This document shows, piece by piece, positions 18,923 to 27,766 of a DNA stretch of 64,000 bases (position 1 is the first letter of the stretch; each line of letters begins with the position of its first letter). Origin of the DNA: Myxococcus xanthus (GTDB lineage: Bacteria > Myxococcota > Myxococcia > Myxococcales > Myxococcaceae); contig NZ_CP017174.1 in the NCBI RefSeq assembly GCF_006402735.1, positions 499,001-563,000 on the forward strand, written 5' to 3'. The notes beneath the pieces are model-generated. The model ran no database searches and had not been told where the DNA came from. It saw only the letters and a list, made by a program, of their open reading frames with translations. The translations under genes and the position numbers were made by a program.

Positions 18923-19084
18923 ATGAAAGCCCAGCGCCTCCAGGTGCTGCGGGTCGACGCCGAGGTTCCCCACCTCGTCACCACCGCCGCCGTCCACTCG
19001 ACAGCCTCACTTGCCAAGTCCGCCACGGTTCCGTGCGCGGGGCGCCTGCATGGGTCGCGGGTGAACCCGGGGGCTGAGCGATGA
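18923..19084 (+). CDS. possible 53-residue leader ORF of the red operon
   Basis: A short reading frame starting MKAQRLQVLRVDAEVPHL and ending in TGA within ATGA, so that its stop overlaps the ATG of the next gene by four bases, the same arrangement used through the rest of this operon. No domain recognised. It could be a real small protein, a coupling leader, or chance. Confidence 0.35.
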   Translation: MKAQRLQVLRVDAEVPHLVTTAAVHSTASLAKSATVPCAGRLHGSRVNPGAER

Positions 19085-19695
19085 GGCGCCCCGTGGGCAA
19101 GCGTGGGTGGTGGGTGGTGTCCGGCGTCGTCTGGCTCGGCGGCATCGTGGCGGGTTCGCTCGCCATGGCTCGCTATTCCCTCACGCCCGGCGAGTCCCTG
19201 GCGGCACCCGCGCGCTGGCCCGGGGACTCCACCGTGCCACGCGTGGAGGGCCGTCCCACGCTGGTGATGCTGGCGCACCCGCTCTGTCCCTGCACGCGCG
19301 CGAGCATGGGAGAACTCTCGCTGGTGATGGCGAAGGCACAGGGGCGGCTCGACGCCTTCGTGCTCTTCCTCAAGCCCGAGGGCACCGGCCAGGATTGGGA
19401 GCAGGGCGAGCTGTGGCGCTCCGCGGCGGCGATTCCGGGTGTCACCGCCCTGCGCGACGAGGGAGGGGCCCAGGCGGAGCGCTTCGGCGCCGTCACCTCC
19501 GGTCAGGTGCTCTTCTACGATGCGGGTGGGACGCTGCGCTTCAGCGGCGGCATCACCACGGCCCGGGGCCACACGGGCGACAACGCCGGGCGCGCCGCGG
19601 TGGAGGCGCTGCTGGGTGACGCGCCGCCGGAAGCGCTGTCCGGGCACGCCGTCTACGGCTGTGAGCTGGAAGACCCCCGCGGGAGCGTGCCATGA
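19081..19695 (+). CDS. redB: RedB-like membrane-anchored thioredoxin-fold protein
   Basis: A 204-residue protein with an N-terminal membrane anchor (about residues 11-30) and a thioredoxin-like domain beginning RPTLVMLAHPLCPCTRAS, where C-x-C replaces the usual C-x-x-C. A further cysteine lies near the end (VYGCEL). Similar proteins sit upstream of redC in myxobacteria and are annotated RedB. Its stop overlaps the start of redC by four bases. It may be a redox sensor or assembly factor for the kinase; this is inference. Confidence 0.65.
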   Translation: MRRPVGKRGWWVVSGVVWLGGIVAGSLAMARYSLTPGESLAAPARWPGDSTVPRVEGRPTLVMLAHPLCPCTRASMGELSLVMAKAQGRLDAFVLFLKPEGTGQDWEQGELWRSAAAIPGVTALRDEGGAQAERFGAVTSGQVLFYDAGGTLRFSGGITTARGHTGDNAGRAAVEALLGDAPPEALSGHAVYGCELEDPRGSVP

Positions 19696-21092
19696 GCCCG
19701 GCGCGCGACGAGACGTCCAGCCCGCCCATGGCGCTCAAGGAGCGCTCCGCGCGGCTGTTCCGCGAGCACCTGTCCGCGGTGCGGGTCCGCACGGACCGGC
19801 TCTTCGCGGGGCTGATGCTGGGGCAGTGGGTGGTGAGCATCGTCATCGCCCTGTTCGGTCCGCGGGGCAGCGGCGCGCAGCTCCAGGTGGCCGTGCTGGT
19901 GGGGACGCTGCTCAGCGCCTTCCCGATGGTGATGGCCCGCTGGCGCCCGGGCTCCACGCCCACCCGTCACGTGGTGGCCGTGTGCCAGGCGCTCTGGTCC
20001 TCGCTGCTCATCTTCCTGACGGACGGCCGGGTGGAGACGCACTTCCACATCTTCGGCTCGCTGGCCTTCCTGGCGCTGTACCGCGACCCGTGGGTGCTGC
20101 TCACCGCGAGCATCACCACCGTCGTGGACCACGTGATGCGCGGCACCATGTGGTCACACTCGCTCTACGGCGGGCTTCCGCCGGAGCTGTGGCGGTTCGT
20201 GGAGCACGCCTTCTGGGTGGCCTTCATCGACGTGGTGCTGGTGTATTCGTGCCGGGGCATGTTGCGCGAGCTGCGAGAGGTGGCGGTGCGCCGGGCGGAG
20301 CTGGAGCTGGCCCGCGAACGGGAGCACGCGAAGGCGCGCGAGCTGGACCGCGCCCTGCGCGAGCTCAGCGGCTTCCAGGAGCACCTCATCCGCGTGGAGA
20401 AGCTGGCCGCGGTGGGACAGCTGGCCGCCAGCGTGGGGCACGAGCTGCGAAACCCGCTGGCCGCCGTGCGCAACTCCCACGCCTATCTCTCCCGGAAGCT
20501 CACGAAGGACCCAGCAGGGGCCGCGGATGACCCACGGGTCCCCCAGTTCCTGGGGCTGATGGAGCGCGAGCTGAACGCCTGCGCGAAAATCATCTCCGAC
20601 CTGCTCGACTTCGCCCGCGAGCGTCCGCCCGCGCTCCAGCCCTGTCCGCTGCGTCCGTTGGTGGACGAGGCCATTGGCGTGGTGCCGCAGCGGGAAGGGG
20701 TGCGAATCGTCAATGACGTGCCGGAGTCGTTGCCGGTGCCGCACCTGGACAAGGAGCAGTTCCGCCAGGTCCTGGTGAACCTGGTGCAGAACGCGGTGGA
20801 GGCCATGCCCGTGGGGCGCAATGGAGAGGTTTCAGTCGTGGCGGAAGGTGGAGACGCGAGTCCCTGGCGCATCCGGGTCGTGGATGACGGCGCGGGGATT
20901 CCTCCGGAGGTGCTGCCCAAGATTTTCGAACCGCTCTTCACCACGAAGACGCGTGGCACCGGCTTGGGACTGGCCATTGTCGCCAACATGGTGCAACGTC
21001 ATGGCGGCACAATCTCTGTGCGCAGCGAAGCGGAGCGGGGTAGTGAGTTCCTCATTGAACTCCCCGCGGCAGCGGCGGCCCAGGCCGCATGA
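19692..21092 (+). CDS. redC: sensor histidine kinase RedC
   Basis: A 466-residue kinase with about five or six membrane helices in the first 185 residues (including the ETHFHIFGSLAFLAL segment), a coiled-coil linker (about 190-240), the H-box GHELRNPL with phospho-acceptor near H250, an N-box (NLVQNAVEAM near 367), and G boxes DDGAGIPP and GTGLGLAI. Order and architecture match RedC of the M. xanthus Red system, which delays development. In that system RedC and RedE act with the dual-receiver RedD and the single-receiver RedF. Overlaps redB and redD by four bases each. Confidence 0.85.
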   Translation: MSPARDETSSPPMALKERSARLFREHLSAVRVRTDRLFAGLMLGQWVVSIVIALFGPRGSGAQLQVAVLVGTLLSAFPMVMARWRPGSTPTRHVVAVCQALWSSLLIFLTDGRVETHFHIFGSLAFLALYRDPWVLLTASITTVVDHVMRGTMWSHSLYGGLPPELWRFVEHAFWVAFIDVVLVYSCRGMLRELREVAVRRAELELAREREHAKARELDRALRELSGFQEHLIRVEKLAAVGQLAASVGHELRNPLAAVRNSHAYLSRKLTKDPAGAADDPRVPQFLGLMERELNACAKIISDLLDFARERPPALQPCPLRPLVDEAIGVVPQREGVRIVNDVPESLPVPHLDKEQFRQVLVNLVQNAVEAMPVGRNGEVSVVAEGGDASPWRIRVVDDGAGIPPEVLPKIFEPLFTTKTRGTGLGLAIVANMVQRHGGTISVRSEAERGSEFLIELPAAAAAQAA

Positions 21093-21856
21093 TGGAGGAC
21101 GTCGCAGTGGCCCCCGCGCGCATCCTGTTGGTCGACGACGAGGAGTCGCTTCGCATCACCTTGGCCGCGAACCTGGAGCTGGAGGGCCACACGGTCCTCG
21201 AGGCGGCCAATGGTGAGGAGGCGTTGCGCCTCCTGGAGAAGCAATCCGTGGACGTGGTGCTCACGGACATCCGCATGCCCGGCCTGCACGGCGTGGAGCT
21301 CTTGCGCCGCATCAAGCAGGAGCGCCCCGACATGCCGGTGGTGCTGATGACGGCCTTCACGGCGGAGGAGCTGGTGGATGACGCGCTCGCCGAGGGCGCC
21401 TTCACCGTGCTGCCCAAGCCCTTCGACGTGACGCACGCGCTGGACACGGTGCTGCGAGCGGCGGCGGCGCCGCAGGTCCTGGTGGTGGACGACACCGAAC
21501 AGGTGGCGCGCGGCATGGTGCGCGCCCTGAGCACGGTGGGGCTGCGCGCGCGTGCCGTGTACAGCGGCGAGGAGGCGTTGTCCTCGCTGCGTTCGGGGGA
21601 ATACGACGTCTGCGTGCTGGACCTGGTGATGCCGGAGATGAGCGGGCCGGAGCTGGTGTCCAAGGTGCGCGCGGCGAATCTGTCCGTCGCCATCATCGCC
21701 GTGTCCGGCCACGTGGTGCCGGAGATGCTCCGCAGGGTGGCGGCGCAGGGCGCGGTGGTGTGCATGACCAAGCCGGTACCGTTGCGCGAGCTGGTACAGG
21801 CGATTGCGCGGGTGCGAGGCCGGCCTCAACAAGGGCTGCAAGGCGCGAGGATTTGA
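21089..21856 (+). CDS. redD: dual-receiver response regulator RedD
   Basis: A 255-residue protein made of two receiver domains and no output domain. Receiver 1 has LVDDEES, phospho-acceptor D near residue 60 (LTDIRMP) and lysine in LPKP; receiver 2 has VVDDTEQ, D near 178 (VLDLVMP) and lysine in MTKP. This matches RedD, which takes part in phosphotransfer between RedC and RedE in M. xanthus. Its start overlaps the redC stop. Confidence 0.85.
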   Translation: MMEDVAVAPARILLVDDEESLRITLAANLELEGHTVLEAANGEEALRLLEKQSVDVVLTDIRMPGLHGVELLRRIKQERPDMPVVLMTAFTAEELVDDALAEGAFTVLPKPFDVTHALDTVLRAAAAPQVLVVDDTEQVARGMVRALSTVGLRARAVYSGEEALSSLRSGEYDVCVLDLVMPEMSGPELVSKVRAANLSVAIIAVSGHVVPEMLRRVAAQGAVVCMTKPVPLRELVQAIARVRGRPQQGLQGARI

Positions 21857-21859
21857 CCC

Positions 21860-22588
21860 ATGGCAGGCAGAGACCTCCAGGCGCGTGAGCGGGCGGCGGT
21901 GGCGGACGTGGTGGCCTCCACCCTGCGGCACGACCTGCGCAACAAGCTGGCCAGCATCCGCAACGCCTCGTTCTACTTGATGCGGCAGGTGAAGAAGACG
22001 GACCTCTGGAGCGCGGACCCGCGCGTGGAGACCTTCTTCCAGCTCATCGAAAAGGAGCTGACGTCCGCCGAGGACGTGCTCTCCAAGCGCGCGCCGCCGC
22101 CCAGCGGTGGCACGCGTCCCCGGTGCAGCGCCCGCGAAGGCGTGGAGCACGCGCTCGCCCAGGCCCAGGTTCCGCCGTCCGTGAAGGTCGTGCGCGAACT
22201 GACGGAGCAGGGCGGCGTGCCGCTAGAGGTGGAGGACCTGGCGCTGCTGGTGCGCTGCCTCGTGGACAACGCGCTGGAGGCCATGCCGCGCGGCGGGACG
22301 CTCACGGTGCGCACGCGCGACACCGACAGCGGCGTGTGCCTGCGTGTGGAGGACACCGGAGAGGGCCTGGCGGCGGAGGCGTACTCGCGCGCCCTGGAGC
22401 CCTTCTTCACCACGCGGCCCCACCACGCCGGGCTGGGGCTGAGCATCGTCCACCGGACGGCCGTGCGGCATGGCTGGCAACTGGACCTGGGCGCGGGCCC
22501 CTCCGGGGGCACCTACGTGGAAATCCAATTCACGGGCCCGGAGGCCGGGGCCCATGACCGGAATGACGTGACTCGGGGGAGCAAGTGA
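21860..22588 (+). CDS. redE: soluble histidine kinase/phosphatase RedE
   Basis: A 242-residue protein consisting only of a transmitter region: H-box LRHDLRNKL with H near residue 24, N-box VDNALEAM, then GEGLAAE and GLGLSIV. There is no sensor domain or membrane segment, as in M. xanthus RedE, which acts on RedF as a phosphatase when not itself phosphorylated. Ends in TGATG shared with redF. Confidence 0.85.
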   Translation: MAGRDLQARERAAVADVVASTLRHDLRNKLASIRNASFYLMRQVKKTDLWSADPRVETFFQLIEKELTSAEDVLSKRAPPPSGGTRPRCSAREGVEHALAQAQVPPSVKVVRELTEQGGVPLEVEDLALLVRCLVDNALEAMPRGGTLTVRTRDTDSGVCLRVEDTGEGLAAEAYSRALEPFFTTRPHHAGLGLSIVHRTAVRHGWQLDLGAGPSGGTYVEIQFTGPEAGAHDRNDVTRGSK

Positions 22589-22968
22589 TGGAGACGAACT
22601 GGACGTTCGGGCGTTGCCTGCTGCTCGTGGAAGACGACCCTTCCAACCGGATGACGCTGTCCGCGCTTCTGGAGGATGCGGGCTTCGCGGTCGTCACCGC
22701 CGGCTCCTATTCGGAGGCCGCGGGATTATTGAACCGGCCTCGCGCGTATGACGCCGTGCTGTTGGACCAGAGCCTGGGTGACGGCTTTGGGACGGGGCTG
22801 ATTCCGCTGGTGCGCCACCACATGCCGAAGACCAAGGTCGTCTTCGTCACCGGTCATGACGGGAAGATAGACATGCCGGTGGACGCCGTCTTCCGCAAGG
22901 GCGGCCACTTCGACGACCTGCTGGCCTTCCTTTTCAAGCTGTTGCCCCAGCGCCCGCTGGGTGCCTGA
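22588..22968 (+). CDS. redF: single-receiver response regulator RedF
   Basis: A 126-residue stand-alone receiver: acidic pair in LLLVEDDPSN, phospho-acceptor D at residue 60 (LLDQSLGDG), conserved T in FVTGHDG and K in FRKGG. No output domain. The ATG at 22588 shares one base with the redE stop (TGATG); a GTG three bases earlier is also possible. In M. xanthus phosphorylated RedF permits development to proceed. Confidence 0.85.
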   Translation: METNWTFGRCLLLVEDDPSNRMTLSALLEDAGFAVVTAGSYSEAAGLLNRPRAYDAVLLDQSLGDGFGTGLIPLVRHHMPKTKVVFVTGHDGKIDMPVDAVFRKGGHFDDLLAFLFKLLPQRPLGA

Positions 22969-22983
22969 ACGCGAGGTTCCAGA

Positions 22984-24387
22984 ATGCTGCTCCCTTCCGT
23001 TTCCGAGCGCTCCGCTCTCACCCGACGGCGGGAGCAGCTGGCGAAAGTCCTGGGGAGCGCAGCCGCGCTGCTGGCATCGAGCCGCCCCCGCCCGCGCAAC
23101 TACGCCGCCGACCAGTTCCCCTTTCGCGCGTCGAGCCACTTCCTCTACCTCTTCGGGCTCGCGGCGCCGGACGGCGTGGGCCTGTATGACGGCCAGGGCT
23201 GGACGCTGTACCTGCCCGAGCCCGGTCCCGACGACGCGCTGTGGGACGGCGCGGTGCCCGGCTTCGCTGAAATCGCGGAGCGGACGGGCTGCCCCGTGCG
23301 CTCGCGCGCCGAGCTGCCCGCGGCGCTGAAGGGCCGCGACGTGGCGACGCTGCCCACGCCGGACCTGGAGACGTGCCTGGACGTGGCCGCGCTGCTGGGC
23401 CGCGAGGTGCGTCCCGGCCACCTGGCGGCGGTGGACGTGCCGCTGGCGGACGCGATGATTGCGCTGCGGCTTCGCCATGACGACGCCGCGCAGGCGCAGC
23501 TGCGTCAGGCCGCGGAAGTCACGGTGCTGGCCCACGTGGCGGGCATGCGCGCCACGCGGCCGGGCATCCTGGAGGCCGCGGTGCGCGCCGCGATGGAGGC
23601 GGAGTTCGTCTCACGCGACGTGCGGCCGGCGTATCAGCCCATCGTCACCGTGCACGGCGAGGTGCTGCACAACCTGCGCTATGACCACACGCTGCGCGAG
23701 GGAGACCTGCTGCTGGCGGACGTGGGCGGTGAGAGCCCCGCCGGCTTCGCCTGTGACGTGACGCGCACGTGGCCGGTGACGGGGCGCTTCAGCACGACGC
23801 AGCGCGAGCTGTACGACGTCGTGCTGCGCATGCAGAAGGCCAGCATCGACGTCGTCCGCCCGGGGACGCGCTACCGCGACGTGCACCTGGCCGCGCACCG
23901 GGAGATGGCGCGAGGCCTGGTGGCGCTGGGCATCCTCCGTGGAGACCCGGAGGAGCTGGTGGTGGACGGCGTCACCGCGCTCTTCTTCCCGCACGGCGTG
24001 GGCCACCTGCTGGGCCTGGACGTGCATGACATGGAGGATTTGGGAGACCGGGCGGGCTATGCGCCGGGACGCACGCGCTCGCCGGAGTTCGGCCACCGCT
24101 CGCTGCGGTTGGACAGGGATTTGGAGCCCGGCATGGCGGTGACGATTGAGCCGGGCATGTACCAGGTGCCCGCCATCCTGTCGGACGCGCGGCTCATGGC
24201 GCGCGCGAAGGACAGGCTCCAGCGCGACGTGCTGGCGCGCTACGCGGACGTGCGCGGCATCCGCATCGAGGACGACGTGCTCGTCACGCCGGATGGCCAC
24301 GAAGTGCTCACCGCCGCCATCCCCAGGGAGGCCTCGGACATCGAGACCGTCATGACCAGCTCTGCCCGTCCAGCTCCGGGAAGGTGA
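22984..24387 (+). CDS. pepP: Xaa-Pro aminopeptidase (M24B)
   Basis: A 467-residue peptidase with an aminopeptidase P N-terminal domain (about 1-170) and a pita-bread catalytic domain. All five metal ligands are visible: D in LLADVGGE, D in ACDVTRTWP, H in FFPHGVGHLLGLDVHD, E in TIEPGMY and E in GIRIEDDV. It releases N-terminal residues preceding proline. It follows redF by 15 bases on the same strand and may be co-transcribed. Convergent with and overlapping the next minus-strand gene by 38 bases. Confidence 0.9.
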   Translation: MLLPSVSERSALTRRREQLAKVLGSAAALLASSRPRPRNYAADQFPFRASSHFLYLFGLAAPDGVGLYDGQGWTLYLPEPGPDDALWDGAVPGFAEIAERTGCPVRSRAELPAALKGRDVATLPTPDLETCLDVAALLGREVRPGHLAAVDVPLADAMIALRLRHDDAAQAQLRQAAEVTVLAHVAGMRATRPGILEAAVRAAMEAEFVSRDVRPAYQPIVTVHGEVLHNLRYDHTLREGDLLLADVGGESPAGFACDVTRTWPVTGRFSTTQRELYDVVLRMQKASIDVVRPGTRYRDVHLAAHREMARGLVALGILRGDPEELVVDGVTALFFPHGVGHLLGLDVHDMEDLGDRAGYAPGRTRSPEFGHRSLRLDRDLEPGMAVTIEPGMYQVPAILSDARLMARAKDRLQRDVLARYADVRGIRIEDDVLVTPDGHEVLTAAIPREASDIETVMTSSARPAPGR

Positions 24388-24931
24388 CCTGGCACTGGCC
24401 GGGATTCACGCCGTCCACGCGCGCGTAGCCATTCTTGTTGAGGGTGCCTTCGCGCGTGCTCCCATCCGGGAGCGTCACCAGGTAGCGCGCGTGGGGGATG
24501 GGGTTGCCCTCTTCGTCCTTCAGCTCGATGGCCAGCCACGTCTGTTCCTCGACGGGGGATTCCTCGGACGTCTGCGGCGGTGGTTCCGGCCAGGGCGTGG
24601 GGAGCAACACCGGACGCGCCATGGGGAGGGCCACCAGCTCGCCATGCACGAAGGCCTCGGTGAGCCGCTGCTGGAGGCGTTGCTCGTACCGGCCGCGCTC
24701 CAGGCCGGACAGCCCCAGCGGGCGGCTGCCTCCGAGCGCTTCGTACATCGCATACAGCGTGTGCGCGGCGGGGGTGGCCAGCCAGCGCTTCAAGGCGGCG
24801 CTGACGAAGACGTCGGGGACGGGCGCGTGCGGATGTTTCAGCCGCTCCAGGTCGACCGACGGTACGACGAGCCAGTCTTCCCCCTGGGCCGGCAGTCGCC
24901 ACCGGCGCTCACCGTGCAAGAGCTGCATCAT
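24350..24931 (-). CDS. hypothetical protein with C-terminal Ig/carboxypeptidase-regulatory-like domain
   Basis: A 193-residue protein without signal peptide. The N-terminal half is helical and charged. The C-terminal part (about 130-193) reads ELKDEEGNPIPHARY, then LPDGSTREGTLNKNGYARV and CQVTFPELDG, a small beta-sandwich pattern that I associate with proteins linked to type VI secretion spikes and effectors in proteobacteria. No type VI genes are present nearby, so the link is tentative. Its 3' end overlaps pepP by 38 bases, tail to tail. Confidence 0.6.
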   Translation of the reverse strand: MMQLLHGERRWRLPAQGEDWLVVPSVDLERLKHPHAPVPDVFVSAALKRWLATPAAHTLYAMYEALGGSRPLGLSGLERGRYEQRLQQRLTEAFVHGELVALPMARPVLLPTPWPEPPPQTSEESPVEEQTWLAIELKDEEGNPIPHARYLVTLPDGSTREGTLNKNGYARVDGVNPGQCQVTFPELDGQSWS

Positions 24932-25066
24932 GACGGCCTCCCTGTCTCGGAGTGTATCAGGATGCGCGCTCTGAGTAGGAGGCGCTGCGATGTGGGGTGC
25001 GCGGCGCCTGACGTCGCGCATCGGGGTGTGGAGTGTGGAACGTCCCGGTGGGACGCAGGGGCAGGG

Positions 25067-25492
25067 TTACTGCGGCGATACGGTTTCCGAGGTCTGGACG
25101 TCGTTCGGCGGAACCGGGCTGCTGTGCGCGAACACCATGAGCCACTTTCCGTCGCGGCGCTGCCACACGTCGGTGAAGTACACCCTGTCGGTGACCTCGC
25201 TGCCGTCCGTCATGCGCAGGTGCGAGCGCTGGATGCCGGCCAGCACGCCCGTGTCACCGAAGACGTGGGCCTTCATTTTTTCGGCTTCGACGGACGTGAT
25301 GTGACCGGGGATTTCGGCGATGCCCACGACGAACGCGTCACGGTTCATCTCCGCGCCGTCCGCGCCGCGATAGATGAAGTCCTCGGTCGTGAGCGACTTG
25401 ATGGCCTCCAGGTCCTTCGTCTGGATGGCGCGCATGACGTGGCCTTCGAGCTCCGTCAGCGTGCGCGTGTCGTCGGTGGACGTCGTGCTCAT
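25067..25492 (-). CDS. SnoaL/NTF2-like protein
   Basis: A 141-residue protein with the cone-shaped NTF2-like pattern: LEGHVMRAIQTKDLEAIKSL (first helix), DFIYRGADG, a HLRMTDGSEVTDRVYFTDVW strand pair and KWLMVFAHSS at the end. It has no signal peptide when started at 25492. Members bind small molecules or act as isomerases; no specific substrate is indicated. Confidence 0.7.
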   Translation of the reverse strand: MSTTSTDDTRTLTELEGHVMRAIQTKDLEAIKSLTTEDFIYRGADGAEMNRDAFVVGIAEIPGHITSVEAEKMKAHVFGDTGVLAGIQRSHLRMTDGSEVTDRVYFTDVWQRRDGKWLMVFAHSSPVPPNDVQTSETVSPQ

Positions 25493-25813
25493 GGGTGACT
25501 GACTCCGGGTGGAAACATGGCCGCACGCAGAGGCGGCCAGCAGGGTGGATGCAGGAGTGCTTGATACATGAGGTGTCGTGAGTACAACGCGCATGCACGC
25601 GTGCGGAATGAATTTCCAGAGCGCGAAGTTGCGGGGCCGCGTGCGCCATCCGCCGTGAGTTGACCCGGTGAAGCTGTGGACAGGCGCGGTGCCTCCAGGG
25701 GGCACAGCGTTCAAGGACGAACAGTGGGGGGTGGCGCGACGAGGACCGGTTCCTACGTTGCACGCCCAGTCGAAGTCAGGGCCGGTGAGTGCAGCGCGGG
25801 CGAGGGAGGGCGT
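25493..25813. other. divergent intergenic region
   Basis: About 320 bases between the SnoaL-like gene and the AgmX-like gene, which point away from each other. The frame of the AgmX-like gene stays open back to 25676, but the translation there is atypical. No convincing promoter could be assigned. Confidence 0.4.
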
Positions 25814-27394
25814 GTGGACGAGCTTCTTTCCGGAGCTGAAGGGCAGTTCCGTACTCAGGGCAAAGGCACTCCAGGTGCGTTGGAGCCGCGCGGCACGGTG
25901 AGCGTGAGCGAGGCGCTCGAGGGAGACCTCGATGCGTATCTCGACCGTGAGCTTCTCGAGGCGTGTGAAGACGACGCGGTCGTGGAAGACACTGCACCCG
26001 TGACGGATGTTTCCGCGAGCATGCGCGCGCTGCTCGCACTCGCGGAGGAGGAGACGGAGTGGCTGGAGCACCTGCCGCCGTCCATCTCGCACGCGCTGGA
26101 CGTGTTGCCTGAGCCCACGGTGGAGATTCCCGAGTGGATGCGCACTTCGCCTGGTGCGAAGACTGTGACGTCCCTGGGCGCCTTGTTGCCGCCGCGTGCG
26201 GAGAATGTGCTGGCGCGTGCGCCGGATGCGCCCATGTGGGGTGATGCGCCGACGCATGCGCACCTGGAATCCGCGCGGTGGCGCGGTGCGAGCGCGACCG
26301 AGACAGGCCATGTCCTGGGACTTCGCCCCGGGGCGTTGATGGGCGCGGCGGCCGTGGGCGCGCTGACGGCGAGCCTGCTGCTGGTCGCGGGACTCTCCGT
26401 GCGCGGAGATTTCACGAGGACGCAGGCGAGCGTCGATGATGCCATCCGGCGCACGGCGCACGGCGCTGTCCTTGGCGCGAGCGGTGACGCCCAGGCGGGC
26501 CTGTCCTCGGCTGGCGCTGGCGCCGCGATGAGCGCCGCCGCCCCGTCAGGGGACGCCATTGGAGCGAGCACGTCCACGGAGACCGCCGTGAGCGGTTCAT
26601 CGCCGGACGCGGCGCTCGCTGCCTCATCGCACGTCTCCAGTGCTGCGTCGTCCGTGGCTGTCTCCAGTACGCAGCCGGGCCTTGGCTCGGCGCTTCGTCT
26701 TCAGGACGCGGCGAAGGGACTGCGCGCCTCCGTGCATTCCTCGGAGCCGGCGCGAACCCCGGGCACGCCCGTGGCGGAGTCGCTCGCGGTGGTGAGCCCC
26801 GCGCCCATCAAGCGCATTGCCCTCGCGAAGACGGACGCGGCGTCGGCCCTACCGCCTGCTCCCGTCGAACTCGACTTTGGAGACACGGGTGCGGAAGGCA
26901 CCGCGTCCCAGGACGCCATCGCGACTTCACCGGGTGATGTCGCCGCGGAGGCCGTGGAGGAGGACACGTCGGAGAAGGGGCCGTACGCGGACCTCGATGA
27001 GGCCTTCGCGCGCGAGCTGGGCTTCACGGAAGACGCGGACGCGGAGGTCGCGAAGGCGGAGGCGCCCGCGCGCACCGTCTACGTGCCGCCCGCGGTGGAC
27101 GTGAAGGAGCACCTCACGCCGGAGGACGTGAAGCAGGTGGTGCTGACGAACCAGCCCGCCATCACCGCGTGCCTGCGCTCACACGCGCAGGGCTCGCCGA
27201 TGGAGGCCGGTGGCCGCTTCGTGGTGCAGTGGTCGGTGCTCCCCAGCGGTGAGACGCTCAACGTGTCCATGGACACCGCCGCGCTGCGCGCCACGCCGCT
27301 GTCGCGCTGCATCGAGGACGTGGTGCGCCGTTGGAAGTTCCCGGTGCACCAGGTGCGGATGCAGGAGCCCATCCGCTTCCCCTTCATCTTCTGA
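25814..27394 (+). CDS. AgmX/PglI C-terminal domain protein
   Basis: About 526 residues. An acidic cytoplasmic N-terminal region is followed by one membrane helix (about residues 174-197, ALMGAAAVGALTASLLLVAG), a long Ser/Ala-rich periplasmic linker, and a C-terminal domain with ITACLRSHAQG ... GRFVVQWSVLPSG ... LSRCIEDVVRRWKFP. The last is the AgmX/PglI pattern, a TonB-like energy-coupling domain frequent in myxobacteria, where AgmX/PglI relatives affect gliding. The GTG at 25814 with AGGGAGG upstream is preferred over the earlier start at 25676 because the extra residues do not look like protein. Confidence 0.65.
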   Translation: MDELLSGAEGQFRTQGKGTPGALEPRGTVSVSEALEGDLDAYLDRELLEACEDDAVVEDTAPVTDVSASMRALLALAEEETEWLEHLPPSISHALDVLPEPTVEIPEWMRTSPGAKTVTSLGALLPPRAENVLARAPDAPMWGDAPTHAHLESARWRGASATETGHVLGLRPGALMGAAAVGALTASLLLVAGLSVRGDFTRTQASVDDAIRRTAHGAVLGASGDAQAGLSSAGAGAAMSAAAPSGDAIGASTSTETAVSGSSPDAALAASSHVSSAASSVAVSSTQPGLGSALRLQDAAKGLRASVHSSEPARTPGTPVAESLAVVSPAPIKRIALAKTDAASALPPAPVELDFGDTGAEGTASQDAIATSPGDVAAEAVEEDTSEKGPYADLDEAFARELGFTEDADAEVAKAEAPARTVYVPPAVDVKEHLTPEDVKQVVLTNQPAITACLRSHAQGSPMEAGGRFVVQWSVLPSGETLNVSMDTAALRATPLSRCIEDVVRRWKFPVHQVRMQEPIRFPFIF

Positions 27395-27418
27395 GGCGCG
27401 GGCGGACCGCTGGCTTCT

Positions 27419-27766
27419 ATGCTTCCTCTTGGAATGCCAGCGCCCAAGCCGCCGGAGCCCACGGAGTTGCACGTCTGCCACCGCTGCCTCGTGCGGCTGG
27501 AGGCAAGCGCCGGTGGCGTGGACCTGCCACGCCGGCTGCGGGAGGCCCTGGCGGGACGGGGCCTCGCCGAGCGGACGCGGGTGATTGCGTCAGGCTGCCT
27601 GGGGGAGTGTCCCCGGGGCCTCGTGAGTGTGCTGGTGCTCCCGGACAGTGGCTCCGGGGCGCACGTTCAGCTCATCGACCCCGCGAAGGACGGAGCGGAC
27701 CTGGCCGAGCACGTCGACCGGTTGACTGGTGTGCAAGACGGGCCCCCGCGAGCTGGGCGGCCTTGA
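27419..27766 (+). CDS. thioredoxin-like (2Fe-2S) ferredoxin-domain protein
   Basis: A 115-residue protein with cysteines spaced as in thioredoxin-like [2Fe-2S] ferredoxins: CHRC at about residues 19-22 and GCLGEC about 40 residues later. The fold is that of the C-terminal ferredoxin domain of NuoE/CobW-linked proteins. Its 3' end overlaps pdxA by 95 bases on the opposite strand, which is long for a bacterial convergent pair and may mean that one C-terminus is extended. Confidence 0.7.
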   Translation: MLPLGMPAPKPPEPTELHVCHRCLVRLEASAGGVDLPRRLREALAGRGLAERTRVIASGCLGECPRGLVSVLVLPDSGSGAHVQLIDPAKDGADLAEHVDRLTGVQDGPPRAGRP

